Assembly: GCA_021647835.1 (NCBI GenBank)
Contig: JAKITY010000007.1
Coordinates: forward strand, 1-34,443
Direction: 5' to 3'
Length of the DNA: 34,443 bases
Source: Flavobacteriaceae bacterium
Lineage (GTDB): Bacteria; Bacteroidota; Bacteroidia; Flavobacteriales; Flavobacteriaceae
Under the pieces are notes generated by a model. The model saw only the letters and a list, made by a program, of their open reading frames with translations, did not search any database and had not been told where the DNA came from. Each line of letters begins with the position of its first letter. The stretch's first letter is position 1. A program made the translations under genes and the position numbers. This document shows, piece by piece, positions 17,074-25,343 of the stretch.

Positions 17074-17820
17074 ATGTTAAAAATAGAAAATTTACACGCA
17101 GAAATTGAAGATAAAGGGATTCTAAAAGGAATAAATCTTGAGGTAAAAGCAGGAGAAATTCATGCGATTATGGGACCAAATGGTTCTGGAAAAAGCACCT
17201 TAGCATCCGTTATTGCAGGAAATGAAACCTATGCCGTTTCTGAAGGAACAATTACTCTTGATGATGAAGATCTATTAGATCTTTCACCTGATGAAAGAGC
17301 GCATAAAGGTGTGTTTATGAGTTTTCAATATCCTATTGAAATTCCTGGAGTTAGCACAACAAACTTTATCAAAACGGCTATTAATGAAAACCGTAAAGCA
17401 AATGGTTTGGAAGATCTTCCTGCAAAAGAGATGTTAAAAATGATTCGTGAAAAATCGGAATTATTAGAAATGGATCGTAAGTTTTTATCTCGTTCTTTAA
17501 ATGAAGGTTTTTCTGGAGGAGAAAAGAAACGTAACGAAATTTTTCAAATGGCAATGCTTGAACCTAAATTGGCTATTTTAGATGAAACTGATTCTGGATT
17601 AGATATTGACGCTCTAAAAATTGTTGCAAATGGCGTAAATAAATTGCGAAATAAAGACAATGCTGTTATTATAATTACACACTATCAAAGACTTTTAGAC
17701 CATATTGTTCCTGATTTTGTGCATGTTTTATACGATGGTAAAATTGTAAAGTCTGGTGGGAAAGAATTAGCTCACGAACTGGAAGAAAAAGGGTATGATT
17801 GGATAAAGGAATTAGCATAA
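17074..17820 (+). CDS. sufC: Fe-S assembly ATPase SufC
   Basis: This 248-residue ABC-type ATPase has Walker A GPNGSGKST (about 34-42), the signature FSGGEKKRNEI, Walker B LAILDETDSGLD and an H-loop ITHYQR. The SGGEKKR form is characteristic of SufC rather than transporter subunits. It energises SufB/SufD and is cytoplasmic. It is followed by sufD after 10 bp. Confidence 0.97.
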   Translation: MLKIENLHAEIEDKGILKGINLEVKAGEIHAIMGPNGSGKSTLASVIAGNETYAVSEGTITLDDEDLLDLSPDERAHKGVFMSFQYPIEIPGVSTTNFIKTAINENRKANGLEDLPAKEMLKMIREKSELLEMDRKFLSRSLNEGFSGGEKKRNEIFQMAMLEPKLAILDETDSGLDIDALKIVANGVNKLRNKDNAVIIITHYQRLLDHIVPDFVHVLYDGKIVKSGGKELAHELEEKGYDWIKELA

Positions 17821-17830
17821 AACACAAACA

Positions 17831-19153
17831 ATGTCTTTACAAGAAAAATTAATATCATCTTTTATGGTGTTGGAAAATCAAGGAAAACTTGATTTAGATT
17901 CATCTATACACGATATCCGTACAGAAGCAATATCAGTATTCGAAAAGCAAGGATTCCCAACCAAAAAAGACGAAGAATGGAAGTACACATCACTAAAATC
18001 GGTTTTAAAACACGATTATAGCGTTTTCCCTATTGCTGAAAATTCTATCGAATTTAAAGATGTCAAAAAATATTTTTTACACGAAATAGACTCTTATAAA
18101 TTAATCTTTATTGATGGTGTTTATAGTTCGTATTTATCTGAAACCACACATGATGGTTATGATATTTGCTTGATGTCATCGGCATTGAAAAAACCAAAAT
18201 ACAAAATGGTCATTGACAACTATTACAATAAAATTGTCAATAAAAAAGAAAGCGTTACCAATTTGAATACAGCATTTTCTACAGAAGGCGCATATATTCA
18301 TATTCCAAAAAACATTGTACTTCCAAAACCAATTCAAATTATTAATTTTTACACAGGAAACGAAAAAGAAATTTTATTACAACCTCGAAATTTGGTGATT
18401 GTTGGAGAAAATTCGCATGTGCAAATTATTGAACGTCATCAAAGTTTAAGTAGTAATGTTGTTTTGACAAATGCTGTTACTGAAATTTTTGCTAATAAAC
18501 GTGCAATTGTAAATTATTATAAAATTCAGAATGACCACGAGAGTGCTTCATTAATTGATAGTACTTTTGTACAACAAAAAGAAAGCAGTATTGTATCTGT
18601 GAACACCTATTCTTTTGGTGGAAAATTGACACGGAATAACTTAGAATTTTATCACGAAGGCGAACATATCGAATCTCACCTTAATGGAATTTCAATTCTA
18701 AACAACAAGCAACATGTTGATAATCATACACTTGTAAAGCATCAAACTCCTAATTGTGAGAGTTTTGAAATTTATAAAGGCATTTATGACGATGCTTCAA
18801 CAGGAGTTTTTAATGGTAAAGTAATTGTAGATCAAGAAGCCCAAAAAACGAATGCTTTTCAGCAAAACAACAACATTTTAATAGGAGACAGAGCAACTAT
18901 TAATGCAAAACCTCAACTAGAAATTTTTGCTGATGATGTAAAGTGTTCACACGGTTGTACAATTGGTCAATTAGATGAAAGTGCATTATTTTACATGCAA
19001 TCTCGTGGTATTCCAGCCAAAGAAGCGAAAGCCTTGTTGTTATATGCTTTTACAAACGAAGTTGTAGAGAAAATTAAAATTCCTGAGTTAAAAACACGTA
19101 TTACGAAATTAATTGCAAGTAAATTAGGTGTGAAGTTGGGGTTTGATATGTAG
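17831..19153 (+). CDS. sufD: Fe-S assembly protein SufD
   Basis: SufD is the SufB-like partner in the SufBC2D scaffold, needed for iron entry. The protein has 440 residues, with the N-terminal KDEEWKYTSLKSVL motif and the C-terminal DDVKCSHGCTIGQLDESALF block that contains the conserved cysteine/histidine pair. It ends the sufA-D run. sufS, its usual neighbour, is displaced about 3.2 kb downstream by two minus-strand hydrolase genes. sufE and sufT are not in the window. Confidence 0.95.
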   Translation: MSLQEKLISSFMVLENQGKLDLDSSIHDIRTEAISVFEKQGFPTKKDEEWKYTSLKSVLKHDYSVFPIAENSIEFKDVKKYFLHEIDSYKLIFIDGVYSSYLSETTHDGYDICLMSSALKKPKYKMVIDNYYNKIVNKKESVTNLNTAFSTEGAYIHIPKNIVLPKPIQIINFYTGNEKEILLQPRNLVIVGENSHVQIIERHQSLSSNVVLTNAVTEIFANKRAIVNYYKIQNDHESASLIDSTFVQQKESSIVSVNTYSFGGKLTRNNLEFYHEGEHIESHLNGISILNNKQHVDNHTLVKHQTPNCESFEIYKGIYDDASTGVFNGKVIVDQEAQKTNAFQQNNNILIGDRATINAKPQLEIFADDVKCSHGCTIGQLDESALFYMQSRGIPAKEAKALLLYAFTNEVVEKIKIPELKTRITKLIASKLGVKLGFDM

Positions 19154-19194
19154 CTCCTCCAAACGCTTAAATAGGGTTTTATTTCAACTAAGTC

Positions 19195-19264
19195 GTCATT
19201 CTTCCTGCAAAGGTAGAAATCCATAATTAAGTTTGGTTTAGATTTATGCTTTCACAGGAATGAC
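19195..19264. repeat. Imperfect inverted repeat between convergent sufD and the serine hydrolase gene
   Basis: GTCATTCTTCCTGCAAAGG near the left end and CAGGAATGAC at the right end pair imperfectly. The sequence resembles the widespread GTCATTCCTGCGAAGGCAGG-type intergenic repeat. It may act as a bidirectional terminator for the two convergent genes; that role is inferred. Confidence 0.55.
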
Positions 19265-19266
19265 AT

Positions 19267-20589
19267 TTACTCAACACTCCCAACAACCTCTTTTAAAAAT
19301 TCATTAAAATCCATACGACTCAATCCTGTTCTAACAATTATTAAGTCTTTAGACGGAATTATAAACACACGCTGTCCTTGATAGCCATTAGCAGAATACA
19401 TATCTTTTGGCGCATCTGGATAATATCCTGCTGAATTTAGCCAAAAATGTCCGCCATATTCTCCATTAGAAGTATTGGTTGGCGTTGTAACATAATCAAC
19501 CCAAGAAGGTTCAAAAATTTGTTCGCCGTTCCAATTGCCTTTGTGCAAATATAGCAATCCAAACTTTGCCCAATCTCTCGTGGTTGCCCAACCGTAAGAC
19601 GAGCCAACATAGTTTCCTGCCAAATCAGCCTCAATAACCATCGAATGCATACCAATTTTATCAATCAATTCCGAATACCAAAAATCTAAGTATTCTTGAT
19701 GTGTTTTAAAATAATTTCGCAGCATTTTTGATAAGAGGTTAGACGTTCCCGAAGAATAATTCCATGTTTCGTTGGGTTTTCCTACAAATGATTTTTCCGT
19801 TTGAATTTTAGCCATATCCGTTTCTAAAAACAACATTCTAGTAACATCAGAAATATTGTCATAATCTTCTGTCCATTCTAAACCACTATTCATTTGCAAT
19901 AAATTATTGATGGTTATTTTAGAGCGCTCATCGTTTTTCCAAATAGCAATAGGTGCTTTGTCATGAATGTTTAATTTTTTTTCTTTCTGAAGGATTCCGT
20001 AAAGTGTCGATACAATACTTTTAGTCATTGACCAACCCAAATGCAAGGAGTTTTCATCAAAACCGTTTGCATATTTTTCTGCAATAATTTGGTTTTTATA
20101 CAGCACTAAAACCGAACGTGTTTTATGAATACTATCAAATGTTTTGTCTATAATAGTATTCATTTTTTTATAATTGATGTTTGAAAAAACAGTGTCTTTT
20201 TGAGGAAGATTTCCATACGGAAAAGGAAGTTTTTTTGGAACTTTATTCCTTTTTGGAACTAAATAAGAAGCGTTTTTATCATAGGTATCATTTATTAAAA
20301 CGGCGCCCAAGCCTTCTCTATAAACTGCAGTTCTACTTTTCAGTCCGAAAACAGTAGCAGTAACCGTTTTTTCAGTTTTATCTATCTCGTTTTTGGCTTT
20401 GTTTATTGGCGCAAAATTATTGTCTTCTTTTTCTGCGGATAGTTGTGTTCTATCAGCAAGAAGTAGTACAGATGCCGTACTTTTAGAAGAGAATCCTGTA
20501 ATTATATCCAATCTTGGATAATTCGCATAAACAATATAAATCAGTCCTAAAAAAAGGAAAAGAAAGAAGTACTTGATAATTTTTTTCAT
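19267..20589 (-). CDS. Membrane-anchored serine hydrolase (beta-lactamase / class C PBP-like)
   Basis: The 440-residue protein has an N-terminal hydrophobic segment (about 6-22) that could be an uncleaved anchor or signal. The nucleophile motif SxxK is S187-MTK190 in LGWSMTKSIVS. A YSS triad (WNYSSGTSN, Y278) and a later GGHFWLN probably supply the other two active-site motifs. Such proteins act as esterases or peptidases in the periplasm; resistance to beta-lactams should not be assumed. It lies downstream of the M14 peptidase gene on the same strand, but a hairpin separates them. The stretch of 40-120 before the catalytic domain is poorly conserved. Confidence 0.88.
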   Translation of the reverse strand: MKKIIKYFFLFLFLGLIYIVYANYPRLDIITGFSSKSTASVLLLADRTQLSAEKEDNNFAPINKAKNEIDKTEKTVTATVFGLKSRTAVYREGLGAVLINDTYDKNASYLVPKRNKVPKKLPFPYGNLPQKDTVFSNINYKKMNTIIDKTFDSIHKTRSVLVLYKNQIIAEKYANGFDENSLHLGWSMTKSIVSTLYGILQKEKKLNIHDKAPIAIWKNDERSKITINNLLQMNSGLEWTEDYDNISDVTRMLFLETDMAKIQTEKSFVGKPNETWNYSSGTSNLLSKMLRNYFKTHQEYLDFWYSELIDKIGMHSMVIEADLAGNYVGSSYGWATTRDWAKFGLLYLHKGNWNGEQIFEPSWVDYVTTPTNTSNGEYGGHFWLNSAGYYPDAPKDMYSANGYQGQRVFIIPSKDLIIVRTGLSRMDFNEFLKEVVGSVE

Positions 20590-20610
20590 TTGGTGGTTGT
20601 ATTATTTTTT

Positions 20611-20676
20611 TGTCAGGTCGAGCGGAGTCGAGACCTGTTTAAACATTCTTAGTTCTCGACTCCGCTCGAACTGACA
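20611..20676. repeat. Hairpin repeat between the M14 peptidase and serine hydrolase genes
   Basis: Arms of 23 bases (20611-20633 and 20654-20676; core TCGAGCGGAGTCGAGA) pair at 22 positions around a 20-base loop. A third partial copy (ACTCGAATTGACG) follows. It is more GC-rich than its surroundings. It lies after the M14 gene and may end its transcript. Confidence 0.8.
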
Positions 20677-20730
20677 ATTCTATTTCACTCGAATTGACGC
20701 AACAATTTTGCATCTTTGTGCCTCTAAACC

Positions 20731-21999
20731 TTACTTCAACACCAATAATTTCATCATTTCTCGGGCTGCAACTTCGGCTTTTAATTTTATAAATTCTCGT
20801 GCTGTTTCATCGCCAACTTCATAGGTAATAGATTCGGCATTAAACTGCAGGAAAAACCATGCTTTTGAAATTGGATCTCCAACTGCATACGGTCTGTCAT
20901 CTGGCGTATAAGTTGGCAATGCATCGTCAATTCCTTGCAACCAATAATCTTTAAACGGATAAATTGTTGGATGCATATCATCGGTAAACGTATAGTATAA
21001 ATCTTGCTGTGTGGAATGAAAATCTAATCCTAAAATTACCTTATTTTTTGATTTATTTGCGGTATCTACAATTGCATTTACAACTGTTTTCACTTCTGTT
21101 TGACGGTAATATGCCCAATCTCTGTTCAAATCAATTCCGCCTACATTATGACGCCAATGTCCCAAATCTACACCATCAGGATTTAGCATTGGAAACACTA
21201 AAATTCTATATTTTTTTCTAAAATCACTTGCCAATCTATTATTTTTCAAAATTTCTTCAACAAATGCTTGCATTGCAAAATATCCTGTTACTTCTGGCGG
21301 ATGCTGGCGGCTCAAAATCACAATCAGTTCTTTATTTTTCACTTCGCCATTGTAAATGTCTAAAGCAATCAAATCTCTATTTAATACACTTTTTCCAATC
21401 GTTTTATAACGCACATCTTTGTGCGTTGCAACCTCTTTTGCCCAGTTTTTTGCATCTGATGATGTGTTTATTTCTTGTGCAGCAATCCATAATTTACCTG
21501 TATCAACAGAGATCGTTAAAAGCGCGTTTTTACCACTATCTATCAATTTAAAATAAGCACTATCAATAGGTTTCCAGTGTTTTCCATCAAGACTTAATTT
21601 TGGGTAATATCGATGCTTTGCTGTTGGATAATTCAGTTGTAATGTAAGTTGTTTTATTTCTTTTGACCAAATTCTAAAAGCATAGTATGGACTCGAATTT
21701 ATAGGTTCATTTTCAGGCAAAATAGTAACTATAAAAGTAGTGTCATTTTCTTTAGTGAAATTATTTAATCGTGCGCCATCAAAAAGGTTGTCAGCAAAAA
21801 CACCGTCAATCTGATATGTTTTTTTTTCTTGATAATTTATGGGATGATTTGACGTATTTTTTGGGTTTGGAAACGTGTAGGTTTTTAGTTTTTTACTTCC
21901 GCACCCAAGCATCAAAAAAGAAATAATTATGTACAAAAGAATGCTCTTAAAATGGTTGCTCTTTTTATTTTCTGATGTTTGTTTTGCTAAATCCATCAT
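20731..21999 (-). CDS. M14 family zinc carboxypeptidase lipoprotein
   Basis: The 422-residue protein has a signal peptide with lipobox LMLGC (C33). Zinc ligands are H233 and E236 (RQHPPEVTG) and H328 (GLDFHST). The catalytic glutamate is E394 in ITYEVGDE, and the substrate-binding block NPDGVDLGHWRHN...DLNRDW is intact. About 160 residues before the catalytic domain form a beta-rich module. The protein probably trims peptides at the cell surface or in the periplasm. The start could equally be the second Met. It shares strand with the downstream serine hydrolase; both interrupt the plus-strand suf region. Confidence 0.9.
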   Translation of the reverse strand: MMDLAKQTSENKKSNHFKSILLYIIISFLMLGCGSKKLKTYTFPNPKNTSNHPINYQEKKTYQIDGVFADNLFDGARLNNFTKENDTTFIVTILPENEPINSSPYYAFRIWSKEIKQLTLQLNYPTAKHRYYPKLSLDGKHWKPIDSAYFKLIDSGKNALLTISVDTGKLWIAAQEINTSSDAKNWAKEVATHKDVRYKTIGKSVLNRDLIALDIYNGEVKNKELIVILSRQHPPEVTGYFAMQAFVEEILKNNRLASDFRKKYRILVFPMLNPDGVDLGHWRHNVGGIDLNRDWAYYRQTEVKTVVNAIVDTANKSKNKVILGLDFHSTQQDLYYTFTDDMHPTIYPFKDYWLQGIDDALPTYTPDDRPYAVGDPISKAWFFLQFNAESITYEVGDETAREFIKLKAEVAAREMMKLLVLK

Positions 22000-22080
22000 T
22001 ATTTCAATCTTTTAATATCTATTTCTGGCTCTACTGCAAATTTAGTGAAAAAAAAAATACATCAATGAATGTAAATTATG

Positions 22081-22162
22081 AGTCATTTCGACCTTAGGAG
22101 AAATCGTATTCTGAGAATCACGTGAGCAATGTGATGCGATTTCTCCTAAGGTCGAAATGACT
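22081..22162. repeat. Perfect 26-bp inverted repeat
   Basis: The arms 22081-22106 (AGTCATTTCGACCTTAGGAG...) and 22137-22162 are exact reverse complements around a 30-base loop. There is no T-run beyond either arm, and the flanking genes diverge, so a terminator role is unlikely; it looks like a small dispersed repeat or a regulatory palindrome. Confidence 0.85.
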
Positions 22163-22300
22163 AAACACCTCTAAAAACATTTTTACCTACTTGAATTCAG
22201 ACTGCTAAATTTGTAGTAGAACCCTATTTTCTTTTAAACTATGTTTTTTTGTGCATTTTAATTTTCACAAATTAGCATAACAAAAATAGTACTTATTTCG

Positions 22301-22308
22301 TAGTTTTG
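22301..22308 (+). promoter_or_regulatory. Probable promoter -7 element of sufS
   Basis: TAGTTTTG fits TAnnTTTG and lies 28 bp upstream of the sufS ATG. No clear -33 TTG was seen. It indicates that sufS is transcribed separately from sufA-D. Confidence 0.5.
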
Positions 22309-22336
22309 TCGTTAAGAATGATCTTAAAATAGAAAT

Positions 22337-23551
22337 ATGATTGATATCCATAAAGTTCGTGCTGATTTTCCAATTCTAAATCGTATTGTGAATGGCAAAC
22401 CGTTGGTTTATTTTGACAATGCTGCAACTTCGCAAACACCACAAGTTGTAATTGATGCTATTGTTGATTATTACAGTAATTACAACGCCAATATTCATCG
22501 AGGCGTACATACTTTAAGTCAAGAAGCGACCGATAAATACGAACAAGCACGACTAAAATTACAACAGCATTTTAATGCCAACAAGTCGTATGAAATTATT
22601 TTCACAGCAGGAACTACGCATAGTATTAATATTGTTGCAACAGGATTTTCATCGCTTTTAAAAAAAGGAGATGAAGTCATTGTTTCAGCATTGGAACATC
22701 ATTCTAATATTGTTCCTTGGCAAATGCTTTGCGAACAAACGGGTGCAATTTTAAAAGTAATTCCAATGAATGAACAAGGCGAGTTACGATTAGATGTATA
22801 TGAAAAATTACTATCCGAAAAAACAAAAATAGTCTTTGTAAATCACGTTTCTAATGCACTTGGAACGATAAATCCTATTAAAAAAATCATTAAAAAAGCA
22901 CACAAAGTTGGCGCAGCAGTTTTAATTGACGGCGCACAGGCTTGTCCGCATATAAAACCAGATGTTCAAGATTTAGACGCCGATTTTTATGTAGCATCGG
23001 CACACAAAATTTATGGACCAACAGGTGTTGGAATCCTTTATGGAAAAGAAAAATGGCTCAATAAATTACCGCCATATCAAGGAGGCGGAGAAATGATAAA
23101 GGAAGTAACTTTTGAAAAAACTACGTATGCCGATTTGCCGCATAAATTTGAAGCAGGAACGCCAAATATTTGTGGTGGAATTGCCTTTGGCGTTGCCATT
23201 GATTATGCGAATGCTATTGGTTTTAAAAATATTGAACACTATGAAAATGAACTTTTAGAATATGGAACTAAAAAATTATTAGAAATAGAAGGTTTGCGTA
23301 TTTATGGAACTTCCGAAGAAAAAACGGCGGTAATTTCTTTTAATATTGAAGGTGTTCATCCGTATGATATTGGTGTAATTGTTGATAAAATGGGCGTTGC
23401 CGTACGAACAGGTCATCATTGTGCGCAACCTATTATGGATTTCTATAAAATTCCGGGAACGGTTCGTGCTTCGTTTAGTTTTTATAATACTTTTGAGGAA
23501 ATTGATGTGCTTATTGATGCTGTTAAAAAGGCAAAGATGATGTTGGGTTAG
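22337..23551 (+). CDS. sufS: Cysteine desulfurase SufS
   Basis: This PLP enzyme takes sulfur from cysteine and passes it to the SufBCD scaffold. The Schiff-base lysine is K224 in ASAHKIYGPTGVG, and the persulfide cysteine is C362 in RTGHHCAQP; the short RTGHHCAQP loop marks a group II (SufS-type) enzyme. The 404-residue length is normal. It is separated from sufD by two unrelated minus-strand genes and has its own promoter. It is convergent with rnhA, with only 3 bp between the genes. The usual SufE partner is not in the window. Confidence 0.95.
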   Translation: MIDIHKVRADFPILNRIVNGKPLVYFDNAATSQTPQVVIDAIVDYYSNYNANIHRGVHTLSQEATDKYEQARLKLQQHFNANKSYEIIFTAGTTHSINIVATGFSSLLKKGDEVIVSALEHHSNIVPWQMLCEQTGAILKVIPMNEQGELRLDVYEKLLSEKTKIVFVNHVSNALGTINPIKKIIKKAHKVGAAVLIDGAQACPHIKPDVQDLDADFYVASAHKIYGPTGVGILYGKEKWLNKLPPYQGGGEMIKEVTFEKTTYADLPHKFEAGTPNICGGIAFGVAIDYANAIGFKNIEHYENELLEYGTKKLLEIEGLRIYGTSEEKTAVISFNIEGVHPYDIGVIVDKMGVAVRTGHHCAQPIMDFYKIPGTVRASFSFYNTFEEIDVLIDAVKKAKMMLG

Positions 23552-23554
23552 TCA

Positions 23555-24196
23555 TTACTTCCTTCCAAAATCGGCAGGAATTTCGCCCCAAGCCTTTGTT
23601 TCCCATTTTAAAATGTTGGAATGCGTTATCATTTCTGGGTTTTTATGTAACCAAACAATCGCTCTATCAACCAATTCAAATATTTTTTTATTCTCTGCGG
23701 TTCTTTTAATCGTTGTTTTAATCTTTTTTCTCCAAACCCAACTTATTGCGGTTTTACTATCAGAATAAATAGGAATTCCCAATTTGTTTTTCTTTAGATA
23801 TGCCAAACCATGAACAAGTGCCAAAAACTCCATTAAATTATTACTTCCGCTTTTAAACGGACCTTGTGCAAACAATTCAGTTTTTGTGTCTGTATAAACA
23901 CCTTTGTATTCTGAGAGTCCTTTATTATTACAAGCGCCATCAACTGAAATACTATTTGGTATTGGTTTGCCTATTTTTTTTAATTCTGAAGACGACAGTT
24001 TCTCCTTTTTAGTATCTTTTCCAACATAATCAAAATAATTTCCCTTAAATGCTTTTTCGGCTTCAGTTTTTGATACAAATGATTTGTATTGAGCACCTTG
24101 AAAATTAGCAATATTCTTTTTACAAACATTCCAAGAGGTGAAAACGCCTGTTTCATGTCCGTTCCAAACTACATAATATTTTTTCTTTTTACTCAT
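23555..24196 (-). CDS. rnhA: Ribonuclease H with N-terminal hybrid-binding (viroplasmin) domain
   Basis: Residues about 5-50 (YYVVWNGHETGVFTSWNVCK...) form the hybrid-binding / caulimovirus viroplasmin domain of eukaryote-like RNase H1. Residues about 75-213 form the RNase H catalytic domain. Acidic catalytic residues are visible in SVDGACNN, NNLMEFLAL and IYSDSKTA, with a late D in EIPADFGRK. It degrades RNA in RNA-DNA hybrids. The start ATG overlaps the purN stop (ATGA), so the two genes are translationally coupled. Confidence 0.92.
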   Translation of the reverse strand: MSKKKKYYVVWNGHETGVFTSWNVCKKNIANFQGAQYKSFVSKTEAEKAFKGNYFDYVGKDTKKEKLSSSELKKIGKPIPNSISVDGACNNKGLSEYKGVYTDTKTELFAQGPFKSGSNNLMEFLALVHGLAYLKKNKLGIPIYSDSKTAISWVWRKKIKTTIKRTAENKKIFELVDRAIVWLHKNPEMITHSNILKWETKAWGEIPADFGRK

Positions 24197-24768
24197 TTAT
24201 ATTCATCACTTAATAAAACATCTTCAATTACCTTTGGAAAGTGTTTTTGTTCCAACAAATGTATCTTTTTTGCGACATCTTCAGAAGTATCAAAAGGTGA
24301 AATTGGCGTTTTTGCTTGAAAAATGATTGCTCCTTCATCATAATACTCATTTATATAATGAATTGTGATGCCAGTTTCAATTTCTTTATTGTTAACAACG
24401 GCATTATGCACATTCATTCCATACATTCCTTTCCCGCCATATTTTGGCAATAATGCTGGATGAATATTGATAATTTTATTGGGGAAAATCTTGATAATAT
24501 GATCTGGAATCTTCCATAAAAAACCTGCTAAAACAATCAAGTCTGCTTCTTTCTTTAGGAATTTGATAAGTTTTTCTTTTGATAGAAACTGTTCTCGATT
24601 AAATCGTAAACTATTGATTTTTAATTTTTTAGCACGTAATAATACTTTGGCATCTTTATTGTTAGTGAGAATATGTACAACAGATGCTAAACTACTTTGT
24701 TTAAAAAAACGGCTAATATTTTCGGCATTAGTTCCCGAACCAGAAGCAAAAATCACAATACGTTTCAC
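24193..24768 (-). CDS. purN: Phosphoribosylglycinamide formyltransferase (GART)
   Basis: PurN transfers a formyl group from 10-formyl-THF to GAR in purine synthesis. The N-terminal KRIVIFASGSGTN phosphate-binding motif, the INIHPALLPKYGG block with the catalytic His, and HYINEYYDEG are present. No ATG fits. The ORF track uses a TTG at 24795, but a GTG at 24766-24768 places the start directly before KRIVIFASG as in relatives, giving 191 residues. It lies divergent from acpP, the standard arrangement in Flavobacteriia, and overlaps rnhA by 4 bp. Confidence 0.93.
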   Translation of the reverse strand: MKRIVIFASGSGTNAENISRFFKQSSLASVVHILTNNKDAKVLLRAKKLKINSLRFNREQFLSKEKLIKFLKKEADLIVLAGFLWKIPDHIIKIFPNKIINIHPALLPKYGGKGMYGMNVHNAVVNNKEIETGITIHYINEYYDEGAIIFQAKTPISPFDTSEDVAKKIHLLEQKHFPKVIEDVLLSDEYK

Positions 24769-24908
24769 AATAGTTATAAATTTGTAGTGCAACAAAAAAA
24801 AGAATAAATATTAACAATTACGAAGATTATCATAAAAAATTGAACTATTTTTTTTATCTTGGTCTTCATATTTTTCGAGGTAAATGTAATTATCCAAAAT
24901 AAGTTTTT

Positions 24909-24916
24909 TACTTTTG
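24909..24916 (+). promoter_or_regulatory. Probable promoter -7 element of acpP
   Basis: TACTTTTG fits TAnnTTTG and lies 30 bp upstream of the acpP ATG. No convincing -33 was found. Confidence 0.5.
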
Positions 24917-24946
24917 CCGAGAATTTAAATTTAAAATTAAAAAATT

Positions 24947-25183
24947 ATGTCAGACATTGCATCAAGAGTAAAAGCCATTATCGTAGATAAATTAGGCGTA
25001 GATGAAAATGAAGTAACAACTGAAGCAAGCTTCACTAACGATTTAGGAGCTGATTCATTAGATACAGTAGAATTAATTATGGAATTTGAAAAAGAATTCG
25101 ATATTCAAATTCCAGACGATCAAGCAGAAAATATTGGAACTGTAGGTCAAGCTGTAAGTTATATTGAAGAAGCAAAGAAGTAA
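24947..25183 (+). CDS. acpP: Acyl carrier protein
   Basis: The 78-residue acidic protein contains the phosphopantetheine site [17 protein letters not shown], with the modified serine near position 37. It carries acyl chains for FabF, encoded next, and other fatty acid enzymes. A strong hairpin follows before fabF, which would let acpP be made in excess over fabF. Confidence 0.97.
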   Translation: MSDIASRVKAIIVDKLGVDENEVTTEASFTNDLGADSLDTVELIMEFEKEFDIQIPDDQAENIGTVGQAVSYIEEAKK

Positions 25184-25194
25184 TTAAAATACTA

Positions 25195-25225
25195 AACTAC
25201 GAGTTCAAATTTTGAACTCGTAGTT
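25195..25225 (+). terminator. Perfect hairpin after acpP (terminator or attenuator)
   Basis: A perfect 15-bp inverted repeat (AACTACGAGTTCAAA / TTTGAACTCGTAGTT) surrounds a single base and is followed by ATTTTAG. It lies between acpP and fabF. I see no obvious promoter in the 118 bp from here to fabF, so partial read-through is likely. Confidence 0.7.
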
Positions 25226-25343
25226 ATTTTAGCATACAACCCCATCTTTTTATGAAACGAACATATTAAAAAATTTCCTCACCAAAGAAGGATGATTAAT
25301 AGTGAATAGCATGTAACTGTTAAAAAACAATACATATAAACAC

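Larger units (their letters stand above)
22000..22336. other. Divergent intergenic region (M14 gene / sufS)
   Basis: This 337-bp stretch holds no gene. It contains the perfect 26-bp inverted repeat listed separately and, at its right end, the sufS -7 element. Confidence 0.8.

Noticed and set aside
19267-20589. Beta-lactamase conferring antibiotic resistance
   Set aside because: SxxK and YxS motifs are shared by many esterases and peptidases; nothing points to beta-lactam hydrolysis.
24193-24795. TTG start of purN at 24795
   Set aside because: A GTG at 24766-24768 lies directly before the conserved KRIVIFASGSGTN, as in relatives.
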